The notes under the pieces are model-generated. The model ran no database searches. It was not told where the DNA came from and was given only the letters and a program-made list of their open reading frames with translations. A DNA stretch of 64,000 nt from CAZDYP01 sp964509505 (GTDB lineage: Bacteria; Chloroflexota; Anaerolineae; JACRMK01): the NCBI GenBank assembly GCA_964509505.1, contig CAZDYP010000001.1:30001-94000 (forward strand), read 5' to 3'. The translations under genes were made by a program, and so were the position numbers. Below, one piece after another: positions 1-7,874 of this stretch; positions within the stretch are counted from its first letter, which is position 1, and every line of letters starts with the position of its first letter.

Positions 1-114
1 TTCATCAATATCCGCCCGCATGCGGGCAATCGGCAAATGGTTATTCAAGACCAAGCATTACGTCAAATCGTTGAACGTATCGCGCGGCATTATTTAGGAG
101 GCGTGACACCATGA
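1..114 (+). CDS. 3' end of an unidentified gene
   Basis: The first 37 codons are open to the window edge and end in TGA. The stop overlaps the ATG of the next gene (ATGA at 111-114), which suggests translational coupling. The visible peptide includes 'RPHAGNRQMVIQDQALRQ' and ends in GVTP. I do not recognise the family. Its position just upstream of a histidine operon makes another operon member possible, but it does not resemble the HisG or HisD C-termini I know. Confidence 0.5.
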   Translation, partial: FINIRPHAGNRQMVIQDQALRQIVERIARHYLGGVTP

Positions 115-449
115 TTGCCGCCGACAAATTCAAGCGTCAACCCTTGCCTCGCCAATTCGGTGCGCTGGCGGCGAACCTTGCGCGCATTTCTTCCATTGCA
201 CGCTGGCCCCAGCCATCCGATACATTGCTGCCGATGTTGACGGAGAGCATTTATTTTGCCGAATGGATTATGCCGCAAACTGAGCCAGAAGTAGCAGCTG
301 ATTTGGCAGACTTGCAGGTGATGCTCGGTTTGTGGCGCAAGAGCTGGCAACACGCTAAAGAAGATCGCACGCAACGCACATTGCTTTCGTTTCAAACGAA
401 AAAATGGTCTAATCAGATGTTGGCTTATGCAGGGTTGTTACCAGCGTAA
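111..449 (+). CDS. hypothetical protein, 112 aa, upstream of hisC
   Basis: This small, mostly helical and soluble-looking protein has no signal peptide, membrane segment or motif that I recognise. It starts at an ATG that overlaps the stop of the preceding gene, with GGAGG a few bases upstream. It ends 21 bases before hisC, so it is very probably co-transcribed with the histidine genes. A role in the operon can be inferred only from position. It is rich in W, Q and L (for example AEWIMPQTEPEVAADLADLQ). Confidence 0.6.
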   Translation: MIAADKFKRQPLPRQFGALAANLARISSIARWPQPSDTLLPMLTESIYFAEWIMPQTEPEVAADLADLQVMLGLWRKSWQHAKEDRTQRTLLSFQTKKWSNQMLAYAGLLPA

Positions 450-470
450 ATTTTTATTCTGAGGAGTCTC

Positions 471-1577
471 ATGTCTTTCGATTATAGCACGCTCATTCGT
501 CCTGACATCTTGGCGCAACCGCTTGAGCAATGGACGAACTCGCTCGAAGCGGCTTCCAAACGCCTAGGCATTCCGATTGAGAAGCTTGCCAAGCTCGGCA
601 CCAACGAAAACTTGTACGGGCCCTCGCCCAAAGTGAAAGAAACCATTGCCAACTTTAACGAGCTCTATTACTATCCTGACCCACTATACATCAATCTGCG
701 GAATACCTTAGCGCGACACACAGGCGCAGCAGCCGACCGCATCATCGTCGGCAATGGTCTCGATGAAGTGATTCAGTTGGTGACGCGCGTGCTGTTGCGA
801 CCCAACGACGCGATTCTCGTTTGCCCCCCCAACTTCGAGGTCTATAATGCCGAAGCGGAGACTGCACATGGGCGCGTCGTCTCTGTGCCGCGCCGTGTTG
901 ACCTGTCGCTTGATTGGGATGCGATTGAGCGCGCATGGGCTGAACATGAGAACATCAAGCTGATTTGGCTCACGTCGCCGAACAATCCCGATGGCGCGTT
1001 GCTCCCGCGCGAGGATTTGCTCCATATTCTGAAGCTGCCTGCCTTTGTGATGGTGGATGAAGCCTACATTGATTTTGCGCCCGCCTCGGCTTCACATCTC
1101 GAATTGACGGCGACGCATCCAAACATCGCCGTGTTGCGCACTTTCAGCAAGGGCCCCGCGTTGGCGGGCGTGCGTGTGGGTTATGGTGTGTTTCCCAAAA
1201 TTCTCGCGGATAATCTCTGGAAAATTATCCAGCCGTTCAATGTGAATGTATTAGGGGCGGTGGCAGCGCAAGCGGCGCTGGACGATTGGGATTACACACG
1301 CCAGATTGCCGCCAAGATCATTGACGAGCGCGAGAAACTATTCGAGGAACTGGCGCAGTTTCCATTCCTGCAACCTTATCGCAGCCATGCGAATTTTCTC
1401 CTGTGCAAAGTTGTCGGACGGTCGGCGGCGGATTTGCGGAATGATTTGGCGAAGCAGGGTATCTTGATTCGCGCGATTGACAGTCCACAGTTGCCCAATC
1501 ACCTCCGCATCACGATTGGCACACCGCGCGAGACGAAGATGTTGTTGGACGCATTGAAAGTAGTCAGTAGTCAGTAA
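471..1577 (+). CDS. hisC: histidinol-phosphate aminotransferase
   Basis: This is a PLP-dependent fold-type I aminotransferase that converts imidazole-acetol phosphate and glutamate to histidinol phosphate, in the cytoplasm. At 368 aa it has normal family length. Visible family features are the N-terminal KLGTNENLYGPSP, the cofactor region SPNNPDGA and VDEAYIDFA, and the PLP lysine in RTFSKGPALAGVRVGYG. The start is set by GAGGAG about 5 bases before the ATG. The last residues, VVSSQ, and the TAA stop are encoded by a 7-bp repeat array, so the natural C-terminus has been replaced or extended by repeat sequence. Confidence 0.95.
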   Translation: MSFDYSTLIRPDILAQPLEQWTNSLEAASKRLGIPIEKLAKLGTNENLYGPSPKVKETIANFNELYYYPDPLYINLRNTLARHTGAAADRIIVGNGLDEVIQLVTRVLLRPNDAILVCPPNFEVYNAEAETAHGRVVSVPRRVDLSLDWDAIERAWAEHENIKLIWLTSPNNPDGALLPREDLLHILKLPAFVMVDEAYIDFAPASASHLELTATHPNIAVLRTFSKGPALAGVRVGYGVFPKILADNLWKIIQPFNVNVLGAVAAQAALDDWDYTRQIAAKIIDEREKLFEELAQFPFLQPYRSHANFLLCKVVGRSAADLRNDLAKQGILIRAIDSPQLPNHLRITIGTPRETKMLLDALKVVSSQ

Positions 1578-1607
1578 CCAGTAGTCAGATGAACTGGAAC
1601 TGGAACG
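1561..1607 (+). repeat. heptanucleotide array at hisC end
   Basis: A degenerate 7-bp-period array with units such as TAGTCAG and TAACCAG, followed by ACTGGA repeats. It contains the hisC stop codon at 1575-1577 and runs almost to the hisB ATG. It is the first of a series of such arrays between genes in this window. They recall the short tandemly repeated sequences (STRR) described in cyanobacteria. Confidence 0.8.
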
Positions 1608-1610
1608 ATT

Positions 1611-2198
1611 ATGGCACGCACCTCGACCATCACTCGCAAAACGAATGAGACCGCCGTCACGCTGACGCTTGACCTTGATGGCGTGGGCAAGCATGACATC
1701 GTGACAGGTGTGCCATTCCTCGATCATCTCTTGACACATGTCTCGTTGCATGGCGTGATAGATCTGAGCGTGAATGCGCAAGGCGATTTGCACATTGACG
1801 AGCATCACACCGTCGAGGATGTGGCGATTGCGCTGGGGCAAGCCATTGCGGAAGCGCTTGGCCAACGCGCAAGTATTCGGCGCATGGGGCATGCGTACGT
1901 GCCGATGGATGAAGCGCTCGCCTTCGTCGCGATTGATTTGAGCGGGCGACCTTACACAGTGATTGATGCGACATTCGACACGCCAAAGATCGGCGCGCTC
2001 GGCACAAGCCTCATTCCGCATTTTCTTGAATCGTTGGCGACGCACGCCAAAATGAATCTTCATGCGCGCGTGTTGTATGGGCGCGATGACCATCACAAAG
2101 CCGAAGCGTTGTTCAAGGCGTTGGGGCGCGCGTTACGTGAAGCGGTGGAACTTGACCCGCGACGGAGTGGTGTGCCATCAACGAAGGGCGTTCTATAA
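1611..2198 (+). CDS. hisB: imidazoleglycerol-phosphate dehydratase
   Basis: This enzyme dehydrates imidazole glycerol phosphate to imidazole acetol phosphate, step six of histidine synthesis. The 195-aa length is that of the stand-alone dehydratase, with no fused histidinol phosphatase. The two metal-binding signatures are clear: DEHHTVEDV in the first half and GRDDHHKAEALFK in the second. FLDHLLTH near residue 37 is also typical. It starts 33 bases after hisC, immediately after a repeat array, and shows no strong ribosome binding site. Confidence 0.96.
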   Translation: MARTSTITRKTNETAVTLTLDLDGVGKHDIVTGVPFLDHLLTHVSLHGVIDLSVNAQGDLHIDEHHTVEDVAIALGQAIAEALGQRASIRRMGHAYVPMDEALAFVAIDLSGRPYTVIDATFDTPKIGALGTSLIPHFLESLATHAKMNLHARVLYGRDDHHKAEALFKALGRALREAVELDPRRSGVPSTKGVL

Positions 2199-2199
2199 A

Positions 2200-2252
2200 A
2201 ATCCCCAATCCCCAATTCCAACCCCCCAATTGGGATTGGGGATTGGGGGGGA
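2200..2252 (+). repeat. CCCCAAT heptamer hairpin
   Basis: Two arms built from CCCCAAT units and their complement GGGATTGG face each other with one mismatch across about 19 bases, giving a very stable hairpin between hisB and hisH. The unit matches the CCCCRRT consensus known for cyanobacterial STRR1. The 3' arm ends 9 bases before the hisH ATG and leaves no obvious ribosome binding site for it other than the G-run itself. Confidence 0.8.
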
Positions 2253-2260
2253 TTGTTACG

Positions 2261-2884
2261 ATGATTGCGATCATTGATTATGGTTTGTCCAACCTCCGCA
2301 GCGTGCAGCGCGCATTCGCGCAGTGTGGCGTGGAGGCTGAGATCATCACGACGCCAGAGAAGTTGGCGGCGGCGCGAGGCGCGGTGATTCCAGGCGTCGG
2401 CGCGTTTGGGCAGGCGATGGTGAACTTGCGCGCGGCGGGTTTCGTGGACGCGATTCACGAATTTGTCGCGCGCGGCAGACCGTTCGGCGGCATTTGTTTG
2501 GGTATGCAATTGTTGTTCGAGGCAAGCGAAGAATTAGGACAGCATCAAGGACTTGGCTTGCTCAAAGGCAGCGTCAAAAAGTTTGCGGGCGGCGTGAAGG
2601 TGCCGCATATTGGCTGGAATCAGGTCAATATCGTGCATGACACGCCGTTGCTCGCGCGCATTCGCAGCGGCAGCTATGCTTACTTCGTGCACTCGTATTA
2701 CGTCGTGCCAAGTGACCAGTCGCTTGTATGCGCGACGACGGACTACGGCGAGCCGTTTGCGTCGGTCGTCGCGCGCGACAATTTGTATGCGTTTCAATTC
2801 CATCCGGAGAAAAGCCAGCAGGTAGGTTTGCAGATGTTACGCAACTTCGCGCAGCTGGCGGATGAAGTGGTTAGTGTGACGTGA
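2261..2884 (+). CDS. hisH: imidazole glycerol phosphate synthase, glutamine amidotransferase subunit
   Basis: A class I glutaminase that feeds ammonia to HisF in the IGP synthase complex. The nucleophile elbow GGICLGMQLLF carries the catalytic Cys, and FQFHPEKSQ near the C-terminus gives the His-Glu pair, so the triad is complete. I take ATG at 2261 (MIAIIDYGLSN) as the start because it matches the family N-terminus. A TTG at 2243 would add residues encoded by the repeat hairpin. Product about 207 aa, normal length. Confidence 0.95.
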   Translation: MIAIIDYGLSNLRSVQRAFAQCGVEAEIITTPEKLAAARGAVIPGVGAFGQAMVNLRAAGFVDAIHEFVARGRPFGGICLGMQLLFEASEELGQHQGLGLLKGSVKKFAGGVKVPHIGWNQVNIVHDTPLLARIRSGSYAYFVHSYYVVPSDQSLVCATTDYGEPFASVVARDNLYAFQFHPEKSQQVGLQMLRNFAQLADEVVSVT

Positions 2885-2892
2885 GTTACTCC

Positions 2893-2972
2893 ATTCAACA
2901 CCAAGGCACAAAAGCTCACACGGGCCAAATTTTTCTTTGTGCCTTCGCGCTTTCTTCGTGTCCGAGTGTTGG
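2893..2972. repeat. imperfect inverted repeat, CTTCGTGTC type
   Basis: In the gap between hisH and the SDR gene, a stretch beginning ATTCAACACCAAGGCAC faces the complementary-style TTTGTGCCTTCGCGC and CTTCGTGTC. Closely related sequence occurs at 29046-29137 and 54138-54208, so this is a dispersed family. The remainder to 3134 shows no clear gene. Confidence 0.65.
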
Positions 2973-3134
2973 AACACTGATTCGCTCATGGATAGAAAGC
3001 GTGCAACCGTCCCTGGCTCGCGCGCGACTCGCGTGAGTCGCAAATCCCGCGCCCTTGGCGGTGGCGGTGACTATCCACCGCGAGCGTAGCGCTATTGCTA
3101 AACATGAGCGCAATGATTTTTATTTCGATAGACC

Positions 3135-4184
3135 ATGACCAATACAACTAAGACCTATTTGATTACAGGCGGCGCCGGCTTTTTAGGCATCAACCTGATT
3201 CGCTATCTGCTGAACAAGGGACACACGATTGTCTCGCTTGACATCGCCGCGTTCGACTATCCGGAGCGTGACCGTGTGAAGATTATCAAGGGCGACATCC
3301 GCAAAAAAGAGGATGTGGATCGCGCGCTAGAAGGCGTGGACATCGTCGTGCATACGGCGGCGGCCTTGCCCCTTTACAAAAAAGAAGACATCATCTCAAC
3401 GGATATTGACGGCATTCGGATTGTGCTGCAAGCGGCGTATGCGCACAAGGTCGAGCGCATGATTCACATTTCTTCGACGGCGGTGTATGGCATTCCCGAC
3501 CACCATCCATTGCTGGAGGATGACAAACTGGATGGCGTGGGACCGTATGGTCACGCCAAAGTCGAAGCGGAGCGGATTTGCGAGGAATATCGGCAAAAAG
3601 GTTTCTGTGTGCCAATCATCCGCCCTAAGTCATTTGTCGGACCCGAACGACTCGGCGTGTTCGCATTGTTTTATGACTGGGCGAAAGACGGCAAAGGCTT
3701 CCCGATGTTGGGCAGCGGCGCCAATCGTTATCAGCTGCTCGATGTCGAAGACTTGTGCGACGCGATTTACTTGACGGCGACGCTCGAGCCGAAAATCGTT
3801 AATGACACCTTCAACATTGGCGCGAAAGAATTTGCGACGATGAAGGAAGATTATCAGGCTGTGTTGGATTATGCGGGCTTCGGCAAAAAGATCGTTCCGT
3901 TACCAGCCGCCCCCGCGATTTGGACGTTGCGCGTGTTGGAGTTCTTTCGTCTCTCGCCGCTTTACAAGTGGGTGTATGAGACGGCGTCGAAAGATTCGTT
4001 CGTCTCGATTGAAAAAGCCGAGCGTGTGCTTGGCTTCAAGCCGAAGTATTCCAACCAGCAGGCGCTCGTTCGCAACTATCAATGGTATCTGGAACATCTC
4101 TCGCAGTTCGAGCACACCTCAGGCGTGTCGCATCGCGTGCCGTGGAAGCAAGGCGCGTTGGCGTTGGCGAAGCTGTTTTTCTAA
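3135..4184 (+). CDS. NAD-dependent epimerase/dehydratase (extended SDR)
   Basis: An extended short-chain dehydrogenase/reductase of 349 aa, probably acting on a nucleotide sugar or similar substrate. The NAD-binding glycine motif GGAGFLG lies at residues 12-18, and the catalytic Tyr/Lys are in GPYGHAK near residue 139, preceded by HISSTAVYG. The C-terminal region with LSPLYKWVYETASKDSF resembles sterol/sugar dehydrogenase-like members. The substrate cannot be read from sequence. It sits between hisH and hisA, 9 bases before hisA, so it is co-transcribed with histidine genes although no step of that pathway needs it. Confidence 0.85.
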   Translation: MTNTTKTYLITGGAGFLGINLIRYLLNKGHTIVSLDIAAFDYPERDRVKIIKGDIRKKEDVDRALEGVDIVVHTAAALPLYKKEDIISTDIDGIRIVLQAAYAHKVERMIHISSTAVYGIPDHHPLLEDDKLDGVGPYGHAKVEAERICEEYRQKGFCVPIIRPKSFVGPERLGVFALFYDWAKDGKGFPMLGSGANRYQLLDVEDLCDAIYLTATLEPKIVNDTFNIGAKEFATMKEDYQAVLDYAGFGKKIVPLPAAPAIWTLRVLEFFRLSPLYKWVYETASKDSFVSIEKAERVLGFKPKYSNQQALVRNYQWYLEHLSQFEHTSGVSHRVPWKQGALALAKLFF

Positions 4185-4193
4185 ACCGCTCTT

Positions 4194-4955
4194 ATGGAAA
4201 TTTTTCCTGCGATTGATTTGCGCGGCGGTCAGGTCGTGCGTTTGAAACAGGGCGATCCCAACGCGCAGACGACGTTCTCCGATAGCCCTACGGCGATGGC
4301 GCAACAGTGGGTGCGGCAAGGCGCGCGGTGGTTACACATCGTCAATCTAGATGGCGCGTTCACGGGCGATACCCCCTTCGTGCAATTGGGCAGACCTCAC
4401 GCCAATCTTGATGCGTTGCGCGACATCTTGCAAACCGTGGATGTGCCTGTGCAGTTTGGCGGCGGCTTGCGCGATTTGCCCAGCATCGCTTATGTGATTG
4501 GCTTAGGGGCGGCGCGGGTGATTATCGGCACGGCGGCAGTGAAAAAGCCTCAGCTTGTGAGCGAAGCCATCGCCACATTCGGCGCGGAGAAAATCGTCGT
4601 CGGTCTTGATGCAAAAGAGGGCGCAGTCGCTACGCATGGTTGGCAAGAAATGTCGGCGTTGCGCGTGGGTGAAGTTGCGCTACGGATGAAAACGCTGGGG
4701 GTGCAGCGTGTCGTTTTCACTGATATTTCGCGTGATGGGATGTTGCAAGGTGTGAATGCTGCAGCCACATACCAATTAGCCAAAGATAGCGATTTGAAAA
4801 TCATCGCATCAGGCGGCGTTGCATCATTAGGTGATATTCGCCAATTGAAAGCCGCTGAGTGTGAGGGCGTCGAAGGCGTGATCGTAGGTCAAGCGTTGTA
4901 CACAGGCGCAATCAATTTACCAGAAGCAATTAAAATTGCAGATGGCAAATTGTAG
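4194..4955 (+). CDS. hisA: ProFAR isomerase
   Basis: This enzyme isomerises ProFAR to PRFAR on a (beta/alpha)8 barrel. The 253-aa protein opens with IFPAIDLRGGQVVRLKQGD, holding the first catalytic Asp. Phosphate-binding FGGGLRD and the second-half VFTDISRDGMLQGVN carry the other conserved residues. The last residues, IADGKL, and the TAG stop are encoded by one arm of a heptamer hairpin. It belongs to the his operon and is followed by hisF after 49 bases. Confidence 0.95.
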   Translation: MEIFPAIDLRGGQVVRLKQGDPNAQTTFSDSPTAMAQQWVRQGARWLHIVNLDGAFTGDTPFVQLGRPHANLDALRDILQTVDVPVQFGGGLRDLPSIAYVIGLGAARVIIGTAAVKKPQLVSEAIATFGAEKIVVGLDAKEGAVATHGWQEMSALRVGEVALRMKTLGVQRVVFTDISRDGMLQGVNAAATYQLAKDSDLKIIASGGVASLGDIRQLKAAECEGVEGVIVGQALYTGAINLPEAIKIADGKL

Positions 4956-5001
4956 ATTGAAAAATAATTCGCAATCTGCCATTTGCCATGTGCCAGCTGC
5001 A
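4938..5001 (+). repeat. heptamer hairpin spanning the hisA stop
   Basis: Two arms of about 22 bases match at roughly 19 positions. One arm reads GCAGATGGCAAATTG and its partner CAATCTGCCATTTGCC. The left arm contains the hisA stop at 4953-4955, and the right arm ends just before the hisF ATG at 5005. The hairpin would occupy the entire hisA-hisF spacer in mRNA. Confidence 0.8.
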
Positions 5002-5004
5002 CTT

Positions 5005-5778
5005 ATGTTAGCGAAGCGTATCATTCCTTGTTTAGATGTGAAAGACGGGCGCGTCGTAAAGGGCGTGAGCTTCGTCAATCTGCGCGACGCGGGCGACCCC
5101 GTGGAGCAGGGCGTCGTCTATGACCGTGAAGGCGCAGACGAGTTGGTGTTTCTCGACATCACGGCGTCCTACGAGAAGCGCGCGACGACGTTGGCGATGG
5201 TGCGCGCGGTGGCGGATGCGGTATTTATTCCGTTCACCGTTGGCGGCGGGGTGCGCGCAGTGGACGATGTGCGCGCCATCTTGCGCGCGGGCGCGGACAA
5301 GGTCGCTATCAACACAGCCGCCGTGCAGCATCCGCAGCTCATCGCCGACGCCGCGAATCAATTTGGGGTGCAGTGCATCGTCGTTGCCATTGACGCAAAA
5401 CGTGAAGCCAATCGTCGCTGGCAAGTCTATACGCATGGCGGACGCAGACCCAGTGAGCGCGATGTGATAGAATGGGCGCGTGAAGTGGAGCAACGTGGCG
5501 CGGGTGAAATTTTGTTGACGAGCATGGATGAAGATGGACAACTGAATGGTTACGACATTGCGTTGACGCGCGCGGTTGCCGCAGCGGTGACGATTCCTGT
5601 GATCGCTTCGGGCGGCGCGGGCCGGCTCGCAGATTTTCATGCAGCGTTGACCGCTGGCCATGCAAGCGCGGCGTTGGCGGCGTCGTTGTTCCACGATCGC
5701 AAGCTCTCCCTCTCCGAGGTGAAGCGATATTTGGTGGAGCATGGCGTGCCGGTGAGACCTGTTGAGCTGAATGGGTAA
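5005..5778 (+). CDS. hisF: imidazole glycerol phosphate synthase, cyclase subunit
   Basis: The barrel subunit of IGP synthase, which uses HisH-derived ammonia to make IGP and AICAR from PRFAR. It starts LAKRIIPCLDVKDGRVVKG with the catalytic Asp. The second catalytic Asp lies in LTSMDEDGQLNGYD, and phosphate loops FTVGGGVR and IASGGAG are present. I choose ATG at 5005. An upstream in-frame ATG at 4936 would translate the repeat. About 257 aa. The stop at 5776 lies in a repeat with period near 7-8 (GGGTAAAT). Confidence 0.95.
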   Translation: MLAKRIIPCLDVKDGRVVKGVSFVNLRDAGDPVEQGVVYDREGADELVFLDITASYEKRATTLAMVRAVADAVFIPFTVGGGVRAVDDVRAILRAGADKVAINTAAVQHPQLIADAANQFGVQCIVVAIDAKREANRRWQVYTHGGRRPSERDVIEWAREVEQRGAGEILLTSMDEDGQLNGYDIALTRAVAAAVTIPVIASGGAGRLADFHAALTAGHASAALAASLFHDRKLSLSEVKRYLVEHGVPVRPVELNG

Positions 5779-5801
5779 ATGGGTAAACGAGGCAACGAGA
5801 G
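5767..5801 (+). repeat. short repeat at the hisF stop
   Basis: Units GAATGGGTAAATGGG and GTAAACGAGGCAACGAG overlap the hisF stop codon. This is a less regular version of the heptamer arrays elsewhere, without a clear opposing arm. Confidence 0.5.
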
Positions 5802-5816
5802 GTTGACTCGGCGACA

Positions 5817-6140
5817 ATGATCATGCAACTCAAATTTGATGCAAATGGTTTGGTGCCTGCCATCGTGCAAGACGCGCAGACCAAAGAAGTCTTGATGATG
5901 GCGTACATGACTCGTGAATCAGTGCAGCGCACGCTCGCGTTGGGCGAGACGGTGTTCTGGAGCCGCAGTCGTAACGAACTTTGGCGCAAGGGCGAGACGT
6001 CAGGCAACACGCAGCGCGTCGTCGCCATGCGCGCGGATTGTGATGGCGATACATTGCTCATTCTAGTCGAACCGCGCGGGCCCGCTTGTCACACGGGAGC
6101 CGTGAGCTGTTTCTTCAACGAGCTAGAGCTGGGAGATTAG
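5817..6140 (+). CDS. hisI: phosphoribosyl-AMP cyclohydrolase
   Basis: This enzyme hydrolyses the adenine ring of PR-AMP, step three of histidine synthesis. The 107-aa protein is the stand-alone cyclohydrolase, and the pyrophosphatase is encoded separately (hisE at 8441). The Mg and Zn ligands are visible in MRADCDGDTLLILV and RGPACHTGAVSCF. FWSRSRNELWRKGETSGN is the family signature. The start could be ATG 5817 or 5823. The terminal ELELGD and TAG fall within a repeat array. Confidence 0.95.
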   Translation: MIMQLKFDANGLVPAIVQDAQTKEVLMMAYMTRESVQRTLALGETVFWSRSRNELWRKGETSGNTQRVVAMRADCDGDTLLILVEPRGPACHTGAVSCFFNELELGD

Positions 6141-6197
6141 CGACCGGATGCCAAGCGTTAATCTCTAAGCTCTAATTTGCTAATCTCTCATCTCCAC
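6121..6197 (+). repeat. heptamer hairpin at the hisI stop
   Basis: The left arm GAGCTGGGAGATTAG contains the hisI stop. The right side repeats TAATCTC, TAAGCTC and CTAATCTCTCATCTCC. The arms are complementary, and the element ends just before AAGGAG, the ribosome binding site of the next gene. Confidence 0.75.
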
Positions 6198-6210
6198 AGA
6201 AGGAGAACTC

Positions 6211-7839
6211 ATGCGTTATTTGTTAGATCAACAATCCTATGATGAAATGAAAGGGCGCAAGGACCATACGACTGATTGTTACGTGCGCCCGAATGAGTAC
6301 TTGCATCACATGTACACCAATGGCGTGAAATGTGTTGTCGCGCGCGCGTTGATGGAAGCCTTGAAGGAGGCGATTGCCAAGCGCGACGTGGAAGCGGTGC
6401 GCCATTTGCAACTGCACAAAGAGCAGCTCGACAGTTTGGTGGCGCAAGCGCAAAAAGCAGGCTCGTTGGCGGCGGCGAAGATGTTGGGTGAGCCATTTCC
6501 TACCGAAGAAGATAGCGCCGTCCCACAAAACAACTTTGTGCCGTTGCCGCCGAAGAGCTGGGAGGAAACGGGGCTAAACCGTTCGATTTTATTCGAGAGC
6601 ATTCTGCGCGTCATCTACAATCAGGGTCGTCCTACGGGTCAAGAGATTTCGCGCACGTTGGGCTTATCGTATCGCGTGGTCGGTCCGTTGTTGGTCGAGA
6701 TGCGGAATGCGGAGGATGTGGACATTGCGGGACAGCGCGGCATCGGCGATTCAGGCTATGAATACATCTTGACGCCGCGCGGCGCACGCAACGTCGAGGA
6801 CGCGCTCAAGAAAAATGCATACAGCGGTCCCGTGCCTGTGCCGTTCGAAGTGTACAAGAAAGCCGTCAAAGCGCAGACGATGAAAAATGTCGTCGTCACA
6901 CGCCAGAACATCCGCAAAGCATTCAGCGATTTGATCCTCAGCGATTCGGCGCTCAGCGAAATCGGCCCCGCCGTCAATTCGGGCGCGTCGGTGTTCTTCT
7001 TTGGCTTCCCCGGCAATGGCAAGACCAGCATTGCCGAGCGCATCACGCGCTTGATGGGCGATTATATTTTTATCCCGTATGCCGTCGAAGCGGAAGGACA
7101 GATCATCAAAATTTATGATTCCATCGTGCATGAGCTCGCGCCCGAATATCAAGGGAACGCGGAACACCAAACAGGCACTGAGTTGCTCTTCGACCAACGC
7201 TGGGTGCGTATCAAACGTCCTGTCGTCATCGTCGGCGGCGAGTTAATCTTGTCCATGCTCGACCTGACATACAACGATTATGGCAAGTTTTACGAAGCGC
7301 CGTTCCAGATGAAAGCCAACGGCGGCATCTTCATGATTGACGATTTCGGGCGTCAGCAAGTGCGCCCGATGGATTTGCTCAATCGTTGGATTGTGCCGCT
7401 CGAAAAACGCTACGACTATTTGACAACCGTCACCGGCAAGAAGATGGAAGTGCCCTTCGACGAATTGCTGATTTTCTCGACGAACCTCGACCCGCATCAG
7501 CTCGCTGACGAAGCGTTCTTGCGGCGCATCAAATTCAAAATCGAAGTGCGTGACCCCGACGAGGCGCAGTGGCGCAAAATTTGGGAGCTGGTGTGCCGAG
7601 GGCGCAAAATCGAATTGGATCAGAAAGGTGTAGATTATCTCATCGAGAAGTGGTACAAGCCGACGAATCGCCCGTTCCGCATGTGCCAACCGCGTGACAT
7701 CCTCGACCAGATGATCAGCATCGCCAAGTACAACATGGAGCAGCCGACTTTCACGCCTGATTTGATTGACGCCGCCTGCTCGACGTACTTCATCAGCGAA
7801 CAGAAAAAAGATTTCGGCGCGAAGGTTCGGTTGGAGTAA
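6211..7839 (+). CDS. AAA-type ATPase with N-terminal winged-helix-like region
   Basis: This 542-aa protein has an N-terminal helical part (about 1-110) and a region near 125-205 that resembles a winged helix (ILRVIYNQGRPTGQEISRTL). An AAA core follows, with Walker A GFPGNGKTS at about 265, Walker B GGIFMIDDFG at about 371-380 and a sensor-1 Asn in IFSTNLDP at about 421. No membrane segment is seen. Similar ATPases are annotated only as AAA or chaperone-like; the target is unknown. AAGGAG precedes the ATG. It lies within the his operon between hisI and hisE, so it is presumably co-expressed. Confidence 0.85.
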   Translation: MRYLLDQQSYDEMKGRKDHTTDCYVRPNEYLHHMYTNGVKCVVARALMEALKEAIAKRDVEAVRHLQLHKEQLDSLVAQAQKAGSLAAAKMLGEPFPTEEDSAVPQNNFVPLPPKSWEETGLNRSILFESILRVIYNQGRPTGQEISRTLGLSYRVVGPLLVEMRNAEDVDIAGQRGIGDSGYEYILTPRGARNVEDALKKNAYSGPVPVPFEVYKKAVKAQTMKNVVVTRQNIRKAFSDLILSDSALSEIGPAVNSGASVFFFGFPGNGKTSIAERITRLMGDYIFIPYAVEAEGQIIKIYDSIVHELAPEYQGNAEHQTGTELLFDQRWVRIKRPVVIVGGELILSMLDLTYNDYGKFYEAPFQMKANGGIFMIDDFGRQQVRPMDLLNRWIVPLEKRYDYLTTVTGKKMEVPFDELLIFSTNLDPHQLADEAFLRRIKFKIEVRDPDEAQWRKIWELVCRGRKIELDQKGVDYLIEKWYKPTNRPFRMCQPRDILDQMISIAKYNMEQPTFTPDLIDAACSTYFISEQKKDFGAKVRLE

Positions 7840-7874
7840 AAGCCTTCGCAAGGTTTTGGTGGTGGAGGTGTGTT

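Noticed and set aside
2243..2260. hisH starting at TTG 2243
   Set aside because: The added residues come from the CCCCAAT repeat arm, and HisH proteins start at the IAIIDYG strand, so ATG 2261 is used.
4936..5004. hisF starting at 4936
   Set aside because: The extra 23 codons translate the hisA-hisF hairpin repeat. The family N-terminus begins at ATG 5005.
5032..5817. 261-codon frame antisense to hisF
   Set aside because: HisF is unmistakable on the plus strand, and the antisense product has no recognisable features.
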